A stretch of 64,000 bases of DNA, taken from NCBI GenBank assembly GCA_963969365.1, contig OZ017747.1, positions 930,001 to 994,000 on the forward strand, read 5' to 3'. The notes below the pieces were generated by a model that was not told the DNA's origin, did not search any database, and was given only the letters and a program-made list of their open reading frames with translations. The stretch comes from Asterochloris sp. CNOR1. Its lineage: Eukaryota > Chlorophyta > Trebouxiophyceae > Trebouxiales > Trebouxiaceae. Below, piece by piece: positions 22,874 through 35,426 of this stretch (the stretch's first letter is position 1; every line of letters begins with the position of its first letter). The position numbers and the translations under genes were made by a program.

Positions 22874-25800
22874 ATGGCAGGCAGTGCTATGGATGTCCTC
22901 AATGACAAGGAGTTCCAGCTGCGACAGGAGGATGCAGTCATGGAGCCTGGCATTCTTCAGGCGAGATTAAAAGAAATGAGAGGCACAGCATATTGTCTTC
23001 GATACCAAGCAGCAGTCTCGGCTCCTGCAGGTCGTCTCTGAGTATGTCAGGGCAGGGGGCAAGCCTCCAGCAGCAATCGACATGCTGGCAGACAGCTATG
23101 TAGGTCAGTGACTGTGGTCTGTTCTGCAAACGCAACTAATGCTATGCTGCGCACATCCAGCCAGCTCCCCTGTCTCAGGCTATGCGCAGATGGCCAGCTT
23201 GGTGTGCTTCTGGATGGACCAGGCAGAGGGTGACCAAAGCAGTGCAGTCACTGGCCGACGCTGCCCGGAGGCAAACGAATTTCACTACCTGGCGGTGAGC
23301 CTCAGTCTGCTGGCAAACACGGACCTTTACTCCAATACGTTGGCCTTCCTGACTAGCGATTGCTGCTTGAGGCACTTGCAGTGTGGCCAACCCCTCCAAG
23401 ACGTGACAGCTTGATGTATGAGGTCCAGCTTTGTACTTGCAGCAAGTGCGGTCTGATCTCCTCTGCTCATAGAGCTTAAGCCAAGATGTGGGGGCCTCAG
23501 ACGCATGCCCTCACTGTCCCCGCCAGCCAATGCTTACAGGGGCCAGACCTCTGTAATACCTATGCTACATCGCAGCTCTTATCGCCCTTGGCGAGTGTGT
23601 GTAGTTCACTGCCTTCTCACACAAGGCTCTGCACCTGCCTGGCATTCTCAGACGCTAATGTGTGCGTTGGCTGCGGATTCTCAGGGGCTGGCCCAGGAAA
23701 AAAAGTTTTTTTTGGGGCACTGACAGAGCTGCCTCCAGGCTGCACTGTACTGCACACAGCTGCTGCACGCACTTAACCCATCAAGAGCCACCCCTAGAGC
23801 AGCTGTGAGATCTTTTGCAGGAGCTGGCCAGGGAGCGCTTTGTGCCTGAGGAGTTTGACAGCATCTTCAAGAGCCGCAAGGGAGGCCCCCCGCCGTGGAT
23901 TGACCAGCTGGCAGCCGACCCTGCTGGGCGTCAGCTGTACTATCAGCTGACGAGCGGCCACAGGAACTGCCTGCTGCTCAATTACGCTGTGCAGAAGATC
24001 CTGAATGCAGGTGAGGGGCGCTGATGGCACCAAAGCTGTGATGCTGTGCCTCCTGCAGACCTGAGCTATGCAGCAGGCACGCCCTCGGCAGGGAGGGCGG
24101 CTGCTGTCACCACATACCACCCTGCGAGGGCACGCGGACGTTTGCCTCAACCCGGCATATCGAAATAGCATCTCTGGCCACAGCCTGGATGTGACTTGTG
24201 CTGATGGAAATTGGCATAGCGCACAGATGCCCGACCCAGAGCTGGCCTGCCTGCTGCAGGGCACGAGAGTGAGGTCGCCTCGGCCGGCAGCAGCCTGGCC
24301 AGCAACTTTGGCGTGTTCCACCGCTTGCTGGCCAACAGGCTGAGGGAGGCTGTCAATGCAGATGAGCTGCGCCTGCAGCAGCTCTCAAAGGAGTTGCAGG
24401 TGTGGCCATGCAGCGTCACAGCAGTCCTTAGTCCCTCTGCCAGCAGCCATTGCATTACTGCTGCAGGCGAAGGCCCTACCAGCTTTGCTCCCCCAGCTGC
24501 TGCATCCTGGCCAGGCTCAAAGAATGTGTCCCTGAGGCCAGATTACTGACGACCTTTCGTCGGCCAAATTCATGCACAGGTCCTGATGCACAGTGTGCCT
24601 GGCCTGCAGGAGAACTGCTGCCAGAGCCAGCACACCTACGCATACGTGCAGGTGATTCTGGCAGACCTGGGCCGGCAGCCGGGCGGTGGCCACTTCCGGC
24701 GCCTCGCCCAGGAGCTGGAGGCTGCAGCAGCTGCCCAGCATCGGGTCGCTCTGCGCATGCAGCCGTGAGTGCAGCCCTCCTGTTCAGTCAAGTACCACTG
24801 AGCTGGGCAGGCCTTCATGTGCATCGTCTCATGCCCGGGGATGTGTGACACCGACTTGGCCTCCTGAGGCAAGGCATGCATCCCTGGATGCACTTGATGG
24901 TGTGTCCTGCAGGATGTTCCTGCCGGCGTGCAGTGGGGATCAGGACCAGGAGGCGGCAACTCTGGTGTCAGACTTGCTGGTTGCCAGCCAGGGAGCCGCT
25001 CGTGCAGCACTGCCCAAGCTGCACACCCTGTACTGCCAGGGGCAGTCAGTCCAGCTGCCTGCACTTCACATCCTGCAGCATCCCCAGGTAGGTCGCCTTG
25101 GGAAAGCGATCTCCTGATTGAGCAATGTGCTGCATGTGCCCCACGGCTCCTTTGCTAAGCATCCTTGCCATGCAGCCGAGTGCTGCCTGACAGTCTTGAT
25201 GATCTGCAGGTGCTCACTAGCCTGGTAGAGCTGGCCTTTGCATCCCCCTGTCGGCAGCCTGGCAAGGCAGCAGCTGAGATGCATGACACAGCACTCCAGC
25301 TGCTGGCCTTTGCCTGCACCGCCGTAGATGACAGGTGCGTAACCTTGTTGCTGACTGTTGTGCCCTCATGCTGGACTGTCCAAGGCCCCCACAGGCAGGC
25401 TTGAGCTTCAACAGACCGTCCTGACAGTGATAGCTCTGACACAGCCTGCTTGTGCAGGCCGCACTCTGCTGCTGCTGTGCACCTGGCGGACGTCCCTGCT
25501 GCCACGGAGCACCTCCAGACAGCCGTGCAACTGTGCCATGAAGCTGCAAGAGGAGCAAACCCTGATGCAAACTTCATTCAGTTAGCCAAGGCTGCGCTTG
25601 TGGTGCCCTGCGCGGCCCAGGGCGTGCTGCATGCAGCCCAGCAGCACCTGGCGGGCAGGGCAGGCACCTCTGGTGCAATTGCCTGGGCGTCAGCTCAAAT
25701 GGAGGCAGCACCAGCCTTCCTGGGCCTGCTAGTAGCAGTTGTCACGCTACAACCCGTCCTGCTGGAGAAGGTGATATGGGGGGAGGTTCTGCAATGTCAT

Positions 25801-26514
25801 GCTGTAATTCAGGCTGCAGACGTGCAATGCATGCTGTTGGAAGGCTTCTCTTGCACAACCTTCTGCATGACACCAGCGGCCTGCCCTCCTACTTACTTGT
25901 GACACCATTCTTGAGCTGGCTTGCTGCTGATTGAGGCTGCAAGGGCCTCGACATGCTGTGCAGCCAGCCCCACCTTGCAACAGACCTCCTTTGTTGCTGC
26001 AGGTGGTCAATACTGCCTCACAGATTTTGTTTCAGATCCCCGGCCAGGCAGTTGACATAGCACATGCTTTTCTTGACTTGATGGTGCTGATGATGCGGGA
26101 GGGCTGCATTGACGACGTCCTGCAGACAATGGCACAGTACAGCAGCAGACCCAGCACCGACCTGTCCCTTGTCCGCCATTTTGTCTTTAGAACGCTCAGC
26201 ACATGTGGCCCACCTTATTCAGACTGGTTTGCAGCCTCTCTAGTCAGGTGAGTGTCCTTCACTGACTTGCTCAAGAGTGCTGTGTTTTTAAGCCAGCAAT
26301 GTGACATCACAACTGCAGTGCTGCAATACAGTTGCTGGTCTGCAGACTGATGTATAAGTCCAATGTCAGAGTGCGAAGCACAGCAGCCTCGTCAGATTCA
26401 AGCCTAGTCCAGGAGTTTGTTAGGTCCTGTGCCCGCCTGAAGCTCAGCCCCCTGCTGCAGCAAAAGCAGTTGGAATACTGGCAGTCCCTGCTGCATGCCT
26501 CATCCAAACGCTGA
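22874..26514 (+). CDS. Negative elongation factor C/D (TH1) homologue
   Basis: In animals NELF-C/D is the scaffold of the NELF complex that holds RNA polymerase II in promoter-proximal pause. Eleven exons join in phase to 605 residues: 22874-22960, 23031-23103, 23179-23294, 23821-24010, 24260-24399, 24580-24764, 24913-25087, 25210-25334, 25458-25770, 26003-26247, 26346-26514. Diagnostic stretches are VMEPGILQ joined to EYVRAGGKPP, FDSIFKSRKGGPPPWIDQL, RQLYYQLTSGHRNCLLLNYA and, near the end, TDLSLVRHFVFRTL followed by GPPYSDWF, in the same order and spacing as human NELFCD (about 590 residues). Intron 1 starts with GCGAGA; this junction restores the conserved spacing exactly. The end of exon 3 is weakly conserved and may be mis-joined. 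NELF is usually described as missing from flowering plants, so its presence is notable. Confidence 0.88.
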
Positions 26515-26572
26515 TGAATCAATTGCATGGAGTCCCAGTTTGAACTGACTAGTGTGCAGCATGAAGGCTCGT

Positions 26573-27072
26573 TTACCGTCTTGCCTCATGGGCAAGCACT
26601 TCCACAATGCCTTGCCAGAACGCCTCAGCTGGTTGCTGTTCAACCACTATCACGCTGCTGGCTGGCAAGCTGGGCATGTCTGGTGCATCTGGTGCGATTC
26701 TGGTGCAGGCTGCCACCACGACCCCTAGCTGTGAAGCAAATGTTGTGTCTGATTTGCCGAGAAGGAGCTGCAGGAGTTTGATCGGTGCCTGGGAGCTCTG
26801 CCGCTCCAGTGATATCTGCTGCAGGCTCATCTGCAGGCAGACCCCAGACAGAGTCAGGTCTTGGGATACCTTGCACAGGGTCATTGCCTCACCTGCTCAT
26901 CCGCTGCATGCCTTGCCCACCGGAAAGCATTGGAGAGTGCTTCTGGAGTCCATATAACATCTTCCCTGGCGGCCAGCCTGAGCAGATCTGCAAACACCTG
27001 CCCTTCCAGACTCTCGGGCATGGCGCCAAAATGGAACGAAAGTGTTGACCGTTTGACCAGCTGCCAGGTCAT
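26573..27072 (-). CDS. Conserved-looking hypothetical protein
   Basis: Two exons, 26893-27072 and 26573-26830, join in phase 0 to 145 residues. I do not recognise the family. The protein is soluble with no signal peptide or membrane segment. The first exon is helical and mixed charged (FADLLRLAAREDVIWTPEA); the second has a Val/Ala-rich stretch (FASQLGVVVAACTRIAPDA) that looks like a buried beta-alpha core. It ends 58 bp from the NELF-C/D stop codon (tail to tail), and its ATG is only 39 bp from the ABC transporter start on the other strand, so the two must share a divergent promoter. Coding status rests on frame, splice sites (GTGAGG donor, CTGCAG acceptor) and composition. Confidence 0.55.
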
Positions 27073-27111
27073 ACCCTCACATCTGCAGGAAGCGTTTGAT
27101 ATTATTCCAGC

Positions 27112-30100
27112 ATGCTGGCCTGGTGTGGCTCCTGTGACGACAGCCTCTGGCGGAAGTCCAGCTTCACTGTGCCAACATGCAAGGGGGCTACAGTTGGGGC
27201 CTCTGTGCTGCTAATCCTAGCAGCCATTGTCACCTATATAAGCCTGCAGCGTACCAAGGTGCTCAGGCGGCAAGGAGCAAACTACCTGAGCAGCACCACC
27301 AGCAGAGGCAGGCACCAGCTGGTGCAGGCATGCACTGCAGTGCTGCTCACATCACATATGGGGTGGCTTGCATACTACATCATAATAAACAAGATCGCAG
27401 CTCCTTTCCACTTCTTTGTTGAGGCTGCGCTGGTTGTGTCCTGGCTTGGCGCAACAGTGAGTCAATGCACTGATTTGTCTGCTTGCTAGTCCCACTGTCA
27501 GACATGCCTGCTGGCAACTACACTTTCAAGAGCTGATGCAGTGGCATTTATGCTGCAGTTCGCGGCGCTCCAAGCAGGCAGCGCAGGGGTCTCAGTCACC
27601 CTACGGGTTTTGGTGTGGCCGGCCATCCTATACTATGCATGGTCCCTGCTGACTCATGCAATGATGTTTGCCCACAATTGGGACATCAGCAGCCGCAGAG
27701 AGGGTCTGGCGCTGCTGATCACGGCAGGCGTGCAGGCTGCGGCCATGGTGACTGCTGCAGTGGCAGAATCCCTGAGGTGGGCTCCTGCCTGGCTCTACAG
27801 CGTTTGCGGAGTGCCCCGCTTGTGCCGCAAGCTGGGTGGCTCAACCTGTGTTGTGCAGCTCGCTGAAGCACAGCGTGACGTCCTGCGGGCCACAAGGCCC
27901 AGTTGCTATGCAGAATGGCGCAGTGCCTAGGGGGCATGCCGAAAGACCTTGGGGGGCTTGTTTCCCACCAACAGGCCTGAAGTGCCTGGCCCCACATCCA
28001 AATGGCTGCAGGGTGACCGTTCCAGAGGAGGAGCAGCTTCTGAAGCAGGCCCTGCTGACAGACCCCGAAGCCCCTCCTGCCAAGAAGCGCCAGCGCAGCT
28101 GGGTCAGCCTGCTGGGCACCTCCATCACATATGTGTGGCCAGAGAATAGCCTGCTGCAGGTCAGCTAGGATCTGGCAGGCTGCGCCTCTGCATCTCAACC
28201 TCTTGCGTGCAGCACTCACCAGGCTATTTGTGGCCTTGCTTGGCAGAAAAGGATTGATGCATTGTGGACTGCAGTTTGACCTTGTTGCTGCTCAGTTGGC
28301 CTCAGTTTCCACCGTACAGCAGCCCGCCACTTCCCTTGCCCCTTGTCATTCAACTGAGTGCAGCGGTCCTTCAACAATTTGCCTGCCTGCAGATGCGCGC
28401 CGTGCTGTGCGTCCTGCTCATCCTGGTCATGCGCGTCCTCAACCTGGCAGTGCCCATCCTGTACAAGGAACTGGTGGACCTCTTTGCAGATGTCACCAAC
28501 AAGACCCACCCCGCGTCAGGAAAGCCGCAGCAATTCACTTTTAAACATGTGGGTCCTCCAGAGTACTGCACAACATGCTGCCTGTGCTCGCCAATGCCCT
28601 CATGCAGTCGCAACGCTCGCCTGAAACGAACTGGAACCACCTGGATCTTCAATATTGTGTTATGCGCAGAATGCTGTAGTACCAGACTGCTGATGTGTTC
28701 ATCAACATTCTTCCTACCTGCAGGTCTTTTACCCCATTGTTGTGCTGTACATGGTGGCTGCCTTTCTGCAAGGGGGTGCCGGCACAGGCAGCATGGGCGC
28801 CATCAACAACATTCGCCAGTACCTCTGGATCCCCATCCAGCAGGATGCCTTCAGGTGAGCCCCGGCATGGGCTACGCGCTAGCTGCCCAGGTTGGGTACT
28901 GGCTGGAAAGGGGTGGTTTTGGCTGCCCAGAGCACAGGTGATCACGTAGCCTGAGTTGACGGCTGGCTGCACTTGAACTGCCCAAATGAGTTAGAAAAGG
29001 TGCCAGGGGCTGCTTCCCAACGTGCTGAAACCCTGGCCTGCAGGCGCATTAGCGTTGATGTCTTCCGGCACACCCTGAATCTGGACCTGAACTTCCACCT
29101 GCACCGCAAGACGGGAGAGATGACCCGCATCATGGACAGAGGCACCAGCAGCATGCAGGTAAGCTTGGCGGTCTTCCAGCAGGCGCCTTTCAGGCTTGAA
29201 AGTCACCTCTGCCATGAGCCGACCAGGTTTCAGGCGTTCCCTTTGTCACCAGCCTGTAAGGCTTCCATGCCTTCTCCTTGTCACCAGCCTGCCAGGTTGC
29301 AAGCCTTCTCACAGCCTTAGGCCTGCTTTGTGCTTTCCCCTGGCCTTCAGCCTGCCGGTCTTGTGCTGCCCTGCATGTGACTCCTGCCACCCTCAAGATC
29401 TGACCTGCCAGGCAGCCCGCAGACGATGTGCAGCCTCTAGTGAGCATCACTGCCCTGCCCAGCTGACAGTGCACCTGGCAGCAGTGTGCCCCTGCTGCCG
29501 TGCTCACCCCCTTGTCTCTGCCGCAGAGTGTTCTCAGCACTGTGGTCTTCAGCATCGGCCCTCAGATCTTTGACATCGCAGCAGCCTGCGCCTACATGGC
29601 CACTGCGCTGCAGCCCTGGATTGCCATCATTGTCTTCATCACTTTGGTCAGGTGAAGCTGCTGGTCAAGCAAGTGTGGCTTGCGTGGTTGCCAGCTCTCT
29701 GCCCTTGCTGATGCCTCTGCAACACAAGTAATTGCTGGCGCACCAATCCCTGCAAATGCTTTGCAGCTACATCCCGCTGACTGTCTACCTGACTGAGTGG
29801 CGGGGGCAGTTCAGAAGGTGAGCCTCAGCATGGGCGTGGTACAGACACCCTGCCAGCCCACACAGACCTCTGCCTGGTGCCCAAGAACTGTTGTGGCTAC
29901 TCTCTGCACAGCTGCGGCACTGTTTGCAAAACACAAGGCCATTGCAACCACTCAACTGCAGAGACATGAACCGTCTGGATAATGCCAAGTCTGCAAAAGC
30001 AACTGATGCTCTTCTTGGCTATGAGACGGTCAAGTACTTCAACAATGAGGAATTTGAGCGATCCAACTATGAGAAGGTTGGTGCCTTGAATTTGCCTTCC

Positions 30101-33100
30101 AAAGTCTTGCAACCAATGTTGCAAGGAGTGCAGAGGAAACTTGCCCACTGCTTACATGTGCAGCACACGGTGTCATGGAGCAACGCATGTGCACCACACA
30201 GAGGTGCTTCTCCTTGGTGCAGGCCATCGTTGACTATCAGAGAACTGAGTACAGGCTCATTGCCTCCCTGAATGGGCTCAACGTGCTCCAGTCGCTTGTC
30301 ATCTGGTGAGATCTTGCAAACAGTAATGGCCCCATGTTGTAGCTTCTGATGCTTCGTTGACAAGTGACAGCATCTGCTGCCTGCAGGAGTGGCATGTTTG
30401 CGGGCTTGATTGTTTGCACAAAGGTGACGCGTGGTACTGTGTTGATATATCTGCTGTCCCAGAAGCATGCTGACTTGAGCTCTGGAGCTGACTGCAGTGG
30501 GGCTGCTGCAGGGTGTGGCAAACGGGTCTCTCAGTGTTGGTGACACAGTGCTCTTCATCACCATACTCCAGCAGCTATATGTTCCTCTCAACTACTTCGG
30601 TGCGTCTTCTGCACATGCGTGCAGGCAATTGGCAGCCTTGCTGTCCTGAGCTTTGGTATCTCTGTGGCCCTGCAGGCACCTACTATAGGTCTCTGCAGAC
30701 TTCAATGATTGATCTGGAGAATCTCTTTGACTTGTTTGCCAACAGCCCCCAGATCCAGGTGGGACCTGTGGTCAGCAAAGACGCCTCATTTGTCTGGCAG
30801 ACCCAATGCAGCACCCTCTTACATCATGATTGATTTCATGCCCAGCGCCTTCATGACCTGTTGCTCACTGTCACCTGTCTGCCATGAACTGTTCTGAGCA
30901 CTTGACTAGGCTCACTGCCCTGACTCCCTGCAGGACAAGCCTGATGCAAAGGAGCTTGCGCCCACCAGTGCCCCATCTGTCTCATTTGAAGATGTGCACT
31001 TCAACTACACACCAGACTCCAGCATACTGAAGGTGAGAGCAGATGTCTGAGGTGGCTCAGGCCCTGCCAGCTGCTGCAAGCAGCTGTGCTGACGCCCTGG
31101 TCTCACTCGCCCTTGCAGGGTGTCACCTTCGGCATTGCAGGCGGCAAGACTCTGGCGCTTGTGGTGAGCATGCCCTGCCTGTCTGGTACGGCAGCACTTT
31201 GACACCTGGCAGGAGACATCACATGCCTGCAGATTCAAAAGTGGGAGCCAGCCTGATGTGCCCTGCAGGGAGCCACAGGGTCAGGCAAGACCTCTGTGCT
31301 GCGCCTTCTGTTCAGATTCTATGACCCCGCCTCAGGCGTGATCAAGATCAACGGCATCCCAATCACCGACGTCACACAGACGAGTCTGCGGGGGCAGATG
31401 GCCGTCGTCCCTCAGGACACCGTCCTGTTCAATGACACCATCAAGTACAACCTCAGGTGCGCAGTGCTCAATGACAATTGGCTGCTGGCTGTGCTGACAG
31501 GCCGTTTGCCCACAGCAAATCTGATCCCTGTCTGACACCAGCCTGTTCTGCATGATCTGTACAAGTGCTGCTCGCTAAGACAGTGAGGAGCAGTCTTGCT
31601 GGACTGCACAGCACTTCTCATGCATCATTGCTGCTGGCCATGCACTAGTACTGCATGCTGGACTGCTGCAAGGGGGGGACTTCTGCTATGTTGCACCCCG
31701 CCTACTTGCACACAGGCTGAACCAAGCATTGCTTACTCGCAATGCGCCGCCTGCCTGTAGCTATGGTTGCTACACAATGACTGAGGCCGAGGTTTAAGGC
31801 AGCCTGACTGCATTTCCCCGCTCTGCATGCAGGCTCCAGCTTCTCCACCATGCCTGCTTGCAGGTGTCAGTGCAATGCAGCCACTGAGGCTGAGGTGGAG
31901 CATGTGTCGCAGGCAGCCTATCTGCATTGTGCATTCCCAACACAGAGGCTCAACCTGCTCTCACCATAACTGCCTGCAGGTACGGTCGCCATACAGCAAG
32001 TGAGGCTGAGGTTGAGGAGGCATCTCAGGCAGCAAGCCTGCACGACACCATCACGCAGCGATTCCCCCAGGGCTACGAAACCATGGTGGGGGAGAGGGGT
32101 CTAAGGTTGAGTGGGGGCGAGAAGCAGCGGGTAGCATTTGCACGGGCCATCCTGAAGGATCCCTCCATCCTGCTGCTGGACGAGGTGAGGCTGCGCTGGC
32201 ATGCAGAGGCCCTCTCGTGGGTTGCAAACACTGCTGGCTCCAGGCTGCTATTGTGAGCCGGCTGCTGATGTCGAGTTCAAGATGGCCTTGGAGCTAATGT
32301 AGCTCCAAGGATGCTGGTGCTGGACAAGGTGGGGCCGTGCTGCCATGGTGTGCAGAGGCACACCAGTGGGCTGCACGCAATGCTAGATCTGAGCTGTTGC
32401 AAGCCGGCTGTTACGAGTCTTACATCCAGAGGGGTTGCCTGCCATGGCCATGACTCAAGTGCGTCCTGCTGCTGGCTGGTGTGTGGCTCTGCAAGCATAC
32501 TGGCTGGCACTGCTGCCCAAGATGCGTCAGTCTGAGGCTGGAAGAGTTGCACCTGCAAGGCGCCAGGAATCTGGGGCCGCAGCATGCTCACGCTTGCAGG
32601 GTGGGCTGTGGGGCTTTGCAGGCATGCTGGGGGCCTGAGGCAGCAGGCATTGCCGCTCTTGAGCTGGCAGCTGCTGCGCTACCGCAACTTCACAATCGTA
32701 AGGCACTAGCTGCCTTGCGTCATGCTGAGGGCCGAGGGTGAGAATGTGCCAGCTGTGGAAAAGGTTGAGCCTCCAGAGCCGGCACGGCACCTGCTGCCGC
32801 TTTGGGGCAACCTGCCTCACGCTTGCAATGATTACTCCACTGTCAGGAATGGCAGCGCTGCAGAGGAGAGACCTGAGGGGGCAGCAGTGGCACGCTGCAG
32901 GCATGCTGTGACCCTCTGTTTTGTGCCAGGGCAGGCTGGGGTGGGCCTTGCATCTTCTGAAACCCTCTGTATCAGGGCTGGCTGTGGCAGGCCCCTCGTC
33001 TGCTCCGCCCCACTTGAAGTCGCTGTCTTGTGCAGGCCACCAGCTCCTTGGACTCTCTGACAGAGCGCAAGATCCAGGAGGCCATGGCAGACAGGCGTCA

Positions 33101-34002
33101 GGACCGCACCATGATCATTGTGGCCCACAGACTGAGCACCATTATGGACGCTGATGTCATTGTCGTGCTCAAGGTGAGCTCATGCTGAAGCTTCTGCAGG
33201 AGCGTCAGATTCAAAGGCTCCGATGCCTGCTCTGTGACCAGGAGCATGCTCATGCACAGGCTGTACGGCACCAGACACTGTGGCACATGGGCTGTGTGAG
33301 AATGCTGCCAAGCCCCTGGGCTCGTGCTCAAGGCAACTTGTGCTGACATGACACCTGTGCCTCCTCTCCATGCTGTGCTGACTTCTGCTTTCTGAGTCTA
33401 GCAGCATGCATGTGGCAGTGTCGCCCTGGCGAAAGTGACATTCTGTAAAGCTTGGCCACTCTCACGCACTGCACACCTCCACCGAATTAAGCACCTGAAC
33501 AAGGTGGCCGCCCTGCAGGAGGGCGAGGTTGCAGAGACAGGCTCGCATCCAGACTTGATCGCCAAAGGTGGGCTGTTTGCGGGCTTCGCTCAGAGACCTG
33601 CTGTGTGTCGCCGGCAAGGCTGCCAGCCCTCCCCTTCTGAGCTGAGCATGCCGGCTGCAGGTGGCCTGTACGCTGAAATGTGGAGCAGGCAAGCTGAGGC
33701 CTCTGCTATCGACAAGGTGTGTCCTGGTGCCTCCAGTCCCCGCATGCTTGCTATGGCATCCCAGGGCCTGTCACAAATGTGAAGGTGCGTGAGGTATGTT
33801 TGTGGCATGCCTGCAGGTCAGCTCGGCTGCATCGCTGGCCTCATCGGCACAGGGGCCGGGCCCCAGCACCAGCCAGTCAGCCACTTCACCCCAGCCGCAG
33901 GGTCCCAGCCTGCTTGGCCGTGTGGTGGGCTTGCCTGGCCGCATGCTGGGTTACAGTATTAGCGGTAATGCAGGAGCTCAGTCAGAGAGCAAGACTGAGT
34001 GA
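27112..34002 (+). CDS. HMT1/ABCB6-type half ABC transporter
   Basis: A membrane exporter of the ABCB half-transporter group that includes yeast HMT1 (vacuolar phytochelatin export) and animal ABCB6. Twenty-one exons join in phase to 886 residues, the main ones being 27112-27456, 27559-27776, 28012-28159, 28393-28548, 28724-28854, 29044-29158, 29527-29651, 29962-30076, 31269-31456, 31980-32184, 33036-33173 and 33817-34002. An N-terminal membrane block (about residues 20-185) precedes the six-helix core, as in HMT1 and ABCB6. The core shows [18 protein letters not shown] and [14 protein letters not shown]. The ATPase domain has Walker [10 protein letters not shown] (about 614), Q-loop VPQDTVLF, signature [15 protein letters not shown], Walker B ILLLDE split from ATSSLD by an 851-bp intron, and IVAHRLST. 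Substrate and membrane are not shown by the sequence; a vacuolar or mitochondrial metal/thiol or porphyrin role follows from relatives. Confidence 0.93.
31750..31915 (+). repeat. Two echoes of ABC transporter exon 17 start
   Basis: The true exon begins at 31980 and contains gtgaggctgaggttgaggag. Two upstream copies in the same intron read ctgaggccgaggtttaaggc (about 31779-31800) and ctgaggctgaggtggagcat (about 31884-31905), each preceded by a degenerate intron-exon boundary with a TAG or CAG site. Copy starts are about 105-115 bp apart, so the arrangement is a decayed three-unit tandem repeat with the exon edge in the last unit. Confidence 0.8.
32286..32378 (+). repeat. Hairpin and donor echo in ABC transporter intron 17
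   Basis: At 32286-32310 there is a perfect 11-bp inverted repeat (CCTTGGAGCTA, then its complement) around a 3-nt loop. Immediately after it, atgctggtgctggacaaggt (32311-32330) repeats the true exon end at 32171-32185 (tgctgctggacgaggtgagg), and the similarity continues through a gtgcagaggc-like stretch near 32350. The copy is about 137 bp from the original and keeps a donor-like site. Confidence 0.7.
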
Positions 34003-34268
34003 CTCAGTCAGCAGGGGCACTGTTGCTGGCATCAGCCAGTGCCATCTACATCAGAGAACTATGCTTGTTTGTCAATTCACTCATCAAAGAACTATTAGCG
34101 ATCCTCATCAGCAGGGGTTGTTCTGCAGCATTTTGCCTGTGAATTTAGTAGTATTCCAAGTCTTGTATGTTTCAAGTCAATGCTCAGGCCCAGAGGGCCC
34201 CCTGAAGTAAGTCAGGTGCATGTGCGGCAGTGACTGGAAGAATTGGGCACGTAAAGCAGCCAGTGTAA

Positions 34269-35353
34269 ATGATCCCCGGCACTGAAGCAGTTTTACTGGA
34301 CGACATGCCGGATCATGTCGTGTCAAATGTACTTATGCTGCTCCCCGGAGAAGCCCTGGCCACCCTCGCTGTGCAGAACAGACAGCTACGAAGGTTCACG
34401 GCTACTCAATCTCTGTGGAGGAACTGCTGTTGCTGCAGGCAAGACTTGAGCCACAGTGCCCCTGACACTGCCTTCGATACTAATTGAAGGGTGTGCTATG
34501 GGTTGCAGGTGGCCATACATGGAGGAATTTTGCCCCAGAACAGGGCTGGACTGGCGTTCGGTATATAGGGACCGCCACAGCCTGCCTTCCACTTTCTGGA
34601 GCAAGGCAGGGCTGCTCATGCAGACAGCAAGACAGAAATCTGGCCACAATGCAGCCTCTGCAGAGACATGGCAGGTTTGTCAATTTCCATGAAGTGCTTG
34701 TGTGTGCCTGGATCTGCCCCTTGTTGAGGCACCTGAGATCAGTCTGCCTTGCCCTGCAGGCCTTCTATGCTGCAGGCCTGGAGGCGGTCCGCCTGCCCAT
34801 TTTGGGCAGCACCTGGGAGCACAAGGCTCTGTGTGAGGCGGCTGGGCACATGCTACAAGCCTCTCCTCAGGTGTGAAGCAGTTACCTTTCCTGCCTTGTT
34901 CCCCATGCTGCTCACCTTGATGCAAAGTCACCACCTCGTGTTGCAGATGCTCACAGAGTGGCTCAACGAGACAACCAGCATGGCGCAGGATTTTGACTTC
35001 TGGGGAAGCGGCTTTACTCACTGGGCCGAGATTCCCTGGCGAAGAAGCGCAGCAGAATTCTTTGTGGTGCGCTGGCTGACTCACTTGATGACTCTGCCAC
35101 CAGCTACAAAGCTTGAGGGGTTGCGCTTAGCCCTGATTCCTGCCATGAAAGCCTATGTCTGCAGGGTTTCCTGCGTGCTCACGACATTACCATGGCAGAG
35201 AAGGACGCCCTCCAAGAGATTGATGAGTCCATTAAGAGCATAGACCAGGAGGCTGAGAATTTGGCAATGGTGGTCCCCAAGGGCATGCCACGCCAGCACT
35301 TCTGGTGGTTTCTGAAAGGAGCCAATGTCAAGGCCTGGAGCAGTGGCTGCTGA
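34269..35353 (+). CDS. F-box-like protein
   Basis: Five exons (34269-34438, 34509-34674, 34760-34870, 34947-35066, 35165-35353) join in phase to 251 residues. The N-terminus matches the F-box pattern (LLDDMPDHVVSNVLMLLPGE, then LWRN), the segment by which such proteins bind SKP1 in SCF ubiquitin ligases. The remainder (DFDFWGSGFTHWAEIPWRR, and MPRQHFWWFLKGANVKAW near the end) looks conserved but I cannot name a substrate domain. Intron 1 begins with GCAAGA. The fourth junction is uncertain: exon 4 stays open for another 50 bases (to about 35120), so the donor at 35067 was chosen only because it is in phase. The gene ends tail to tail with DPH4, 73 bp away. Confidence 0.6.
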
Positions 35354-35426
35354 GGCCTGCTTAGGAGGGAGGACCGACCTGTGAGCAACTTTGCAGCAGG
35401 AGGGCGGCCAGCCTGTCTTTATTTCA

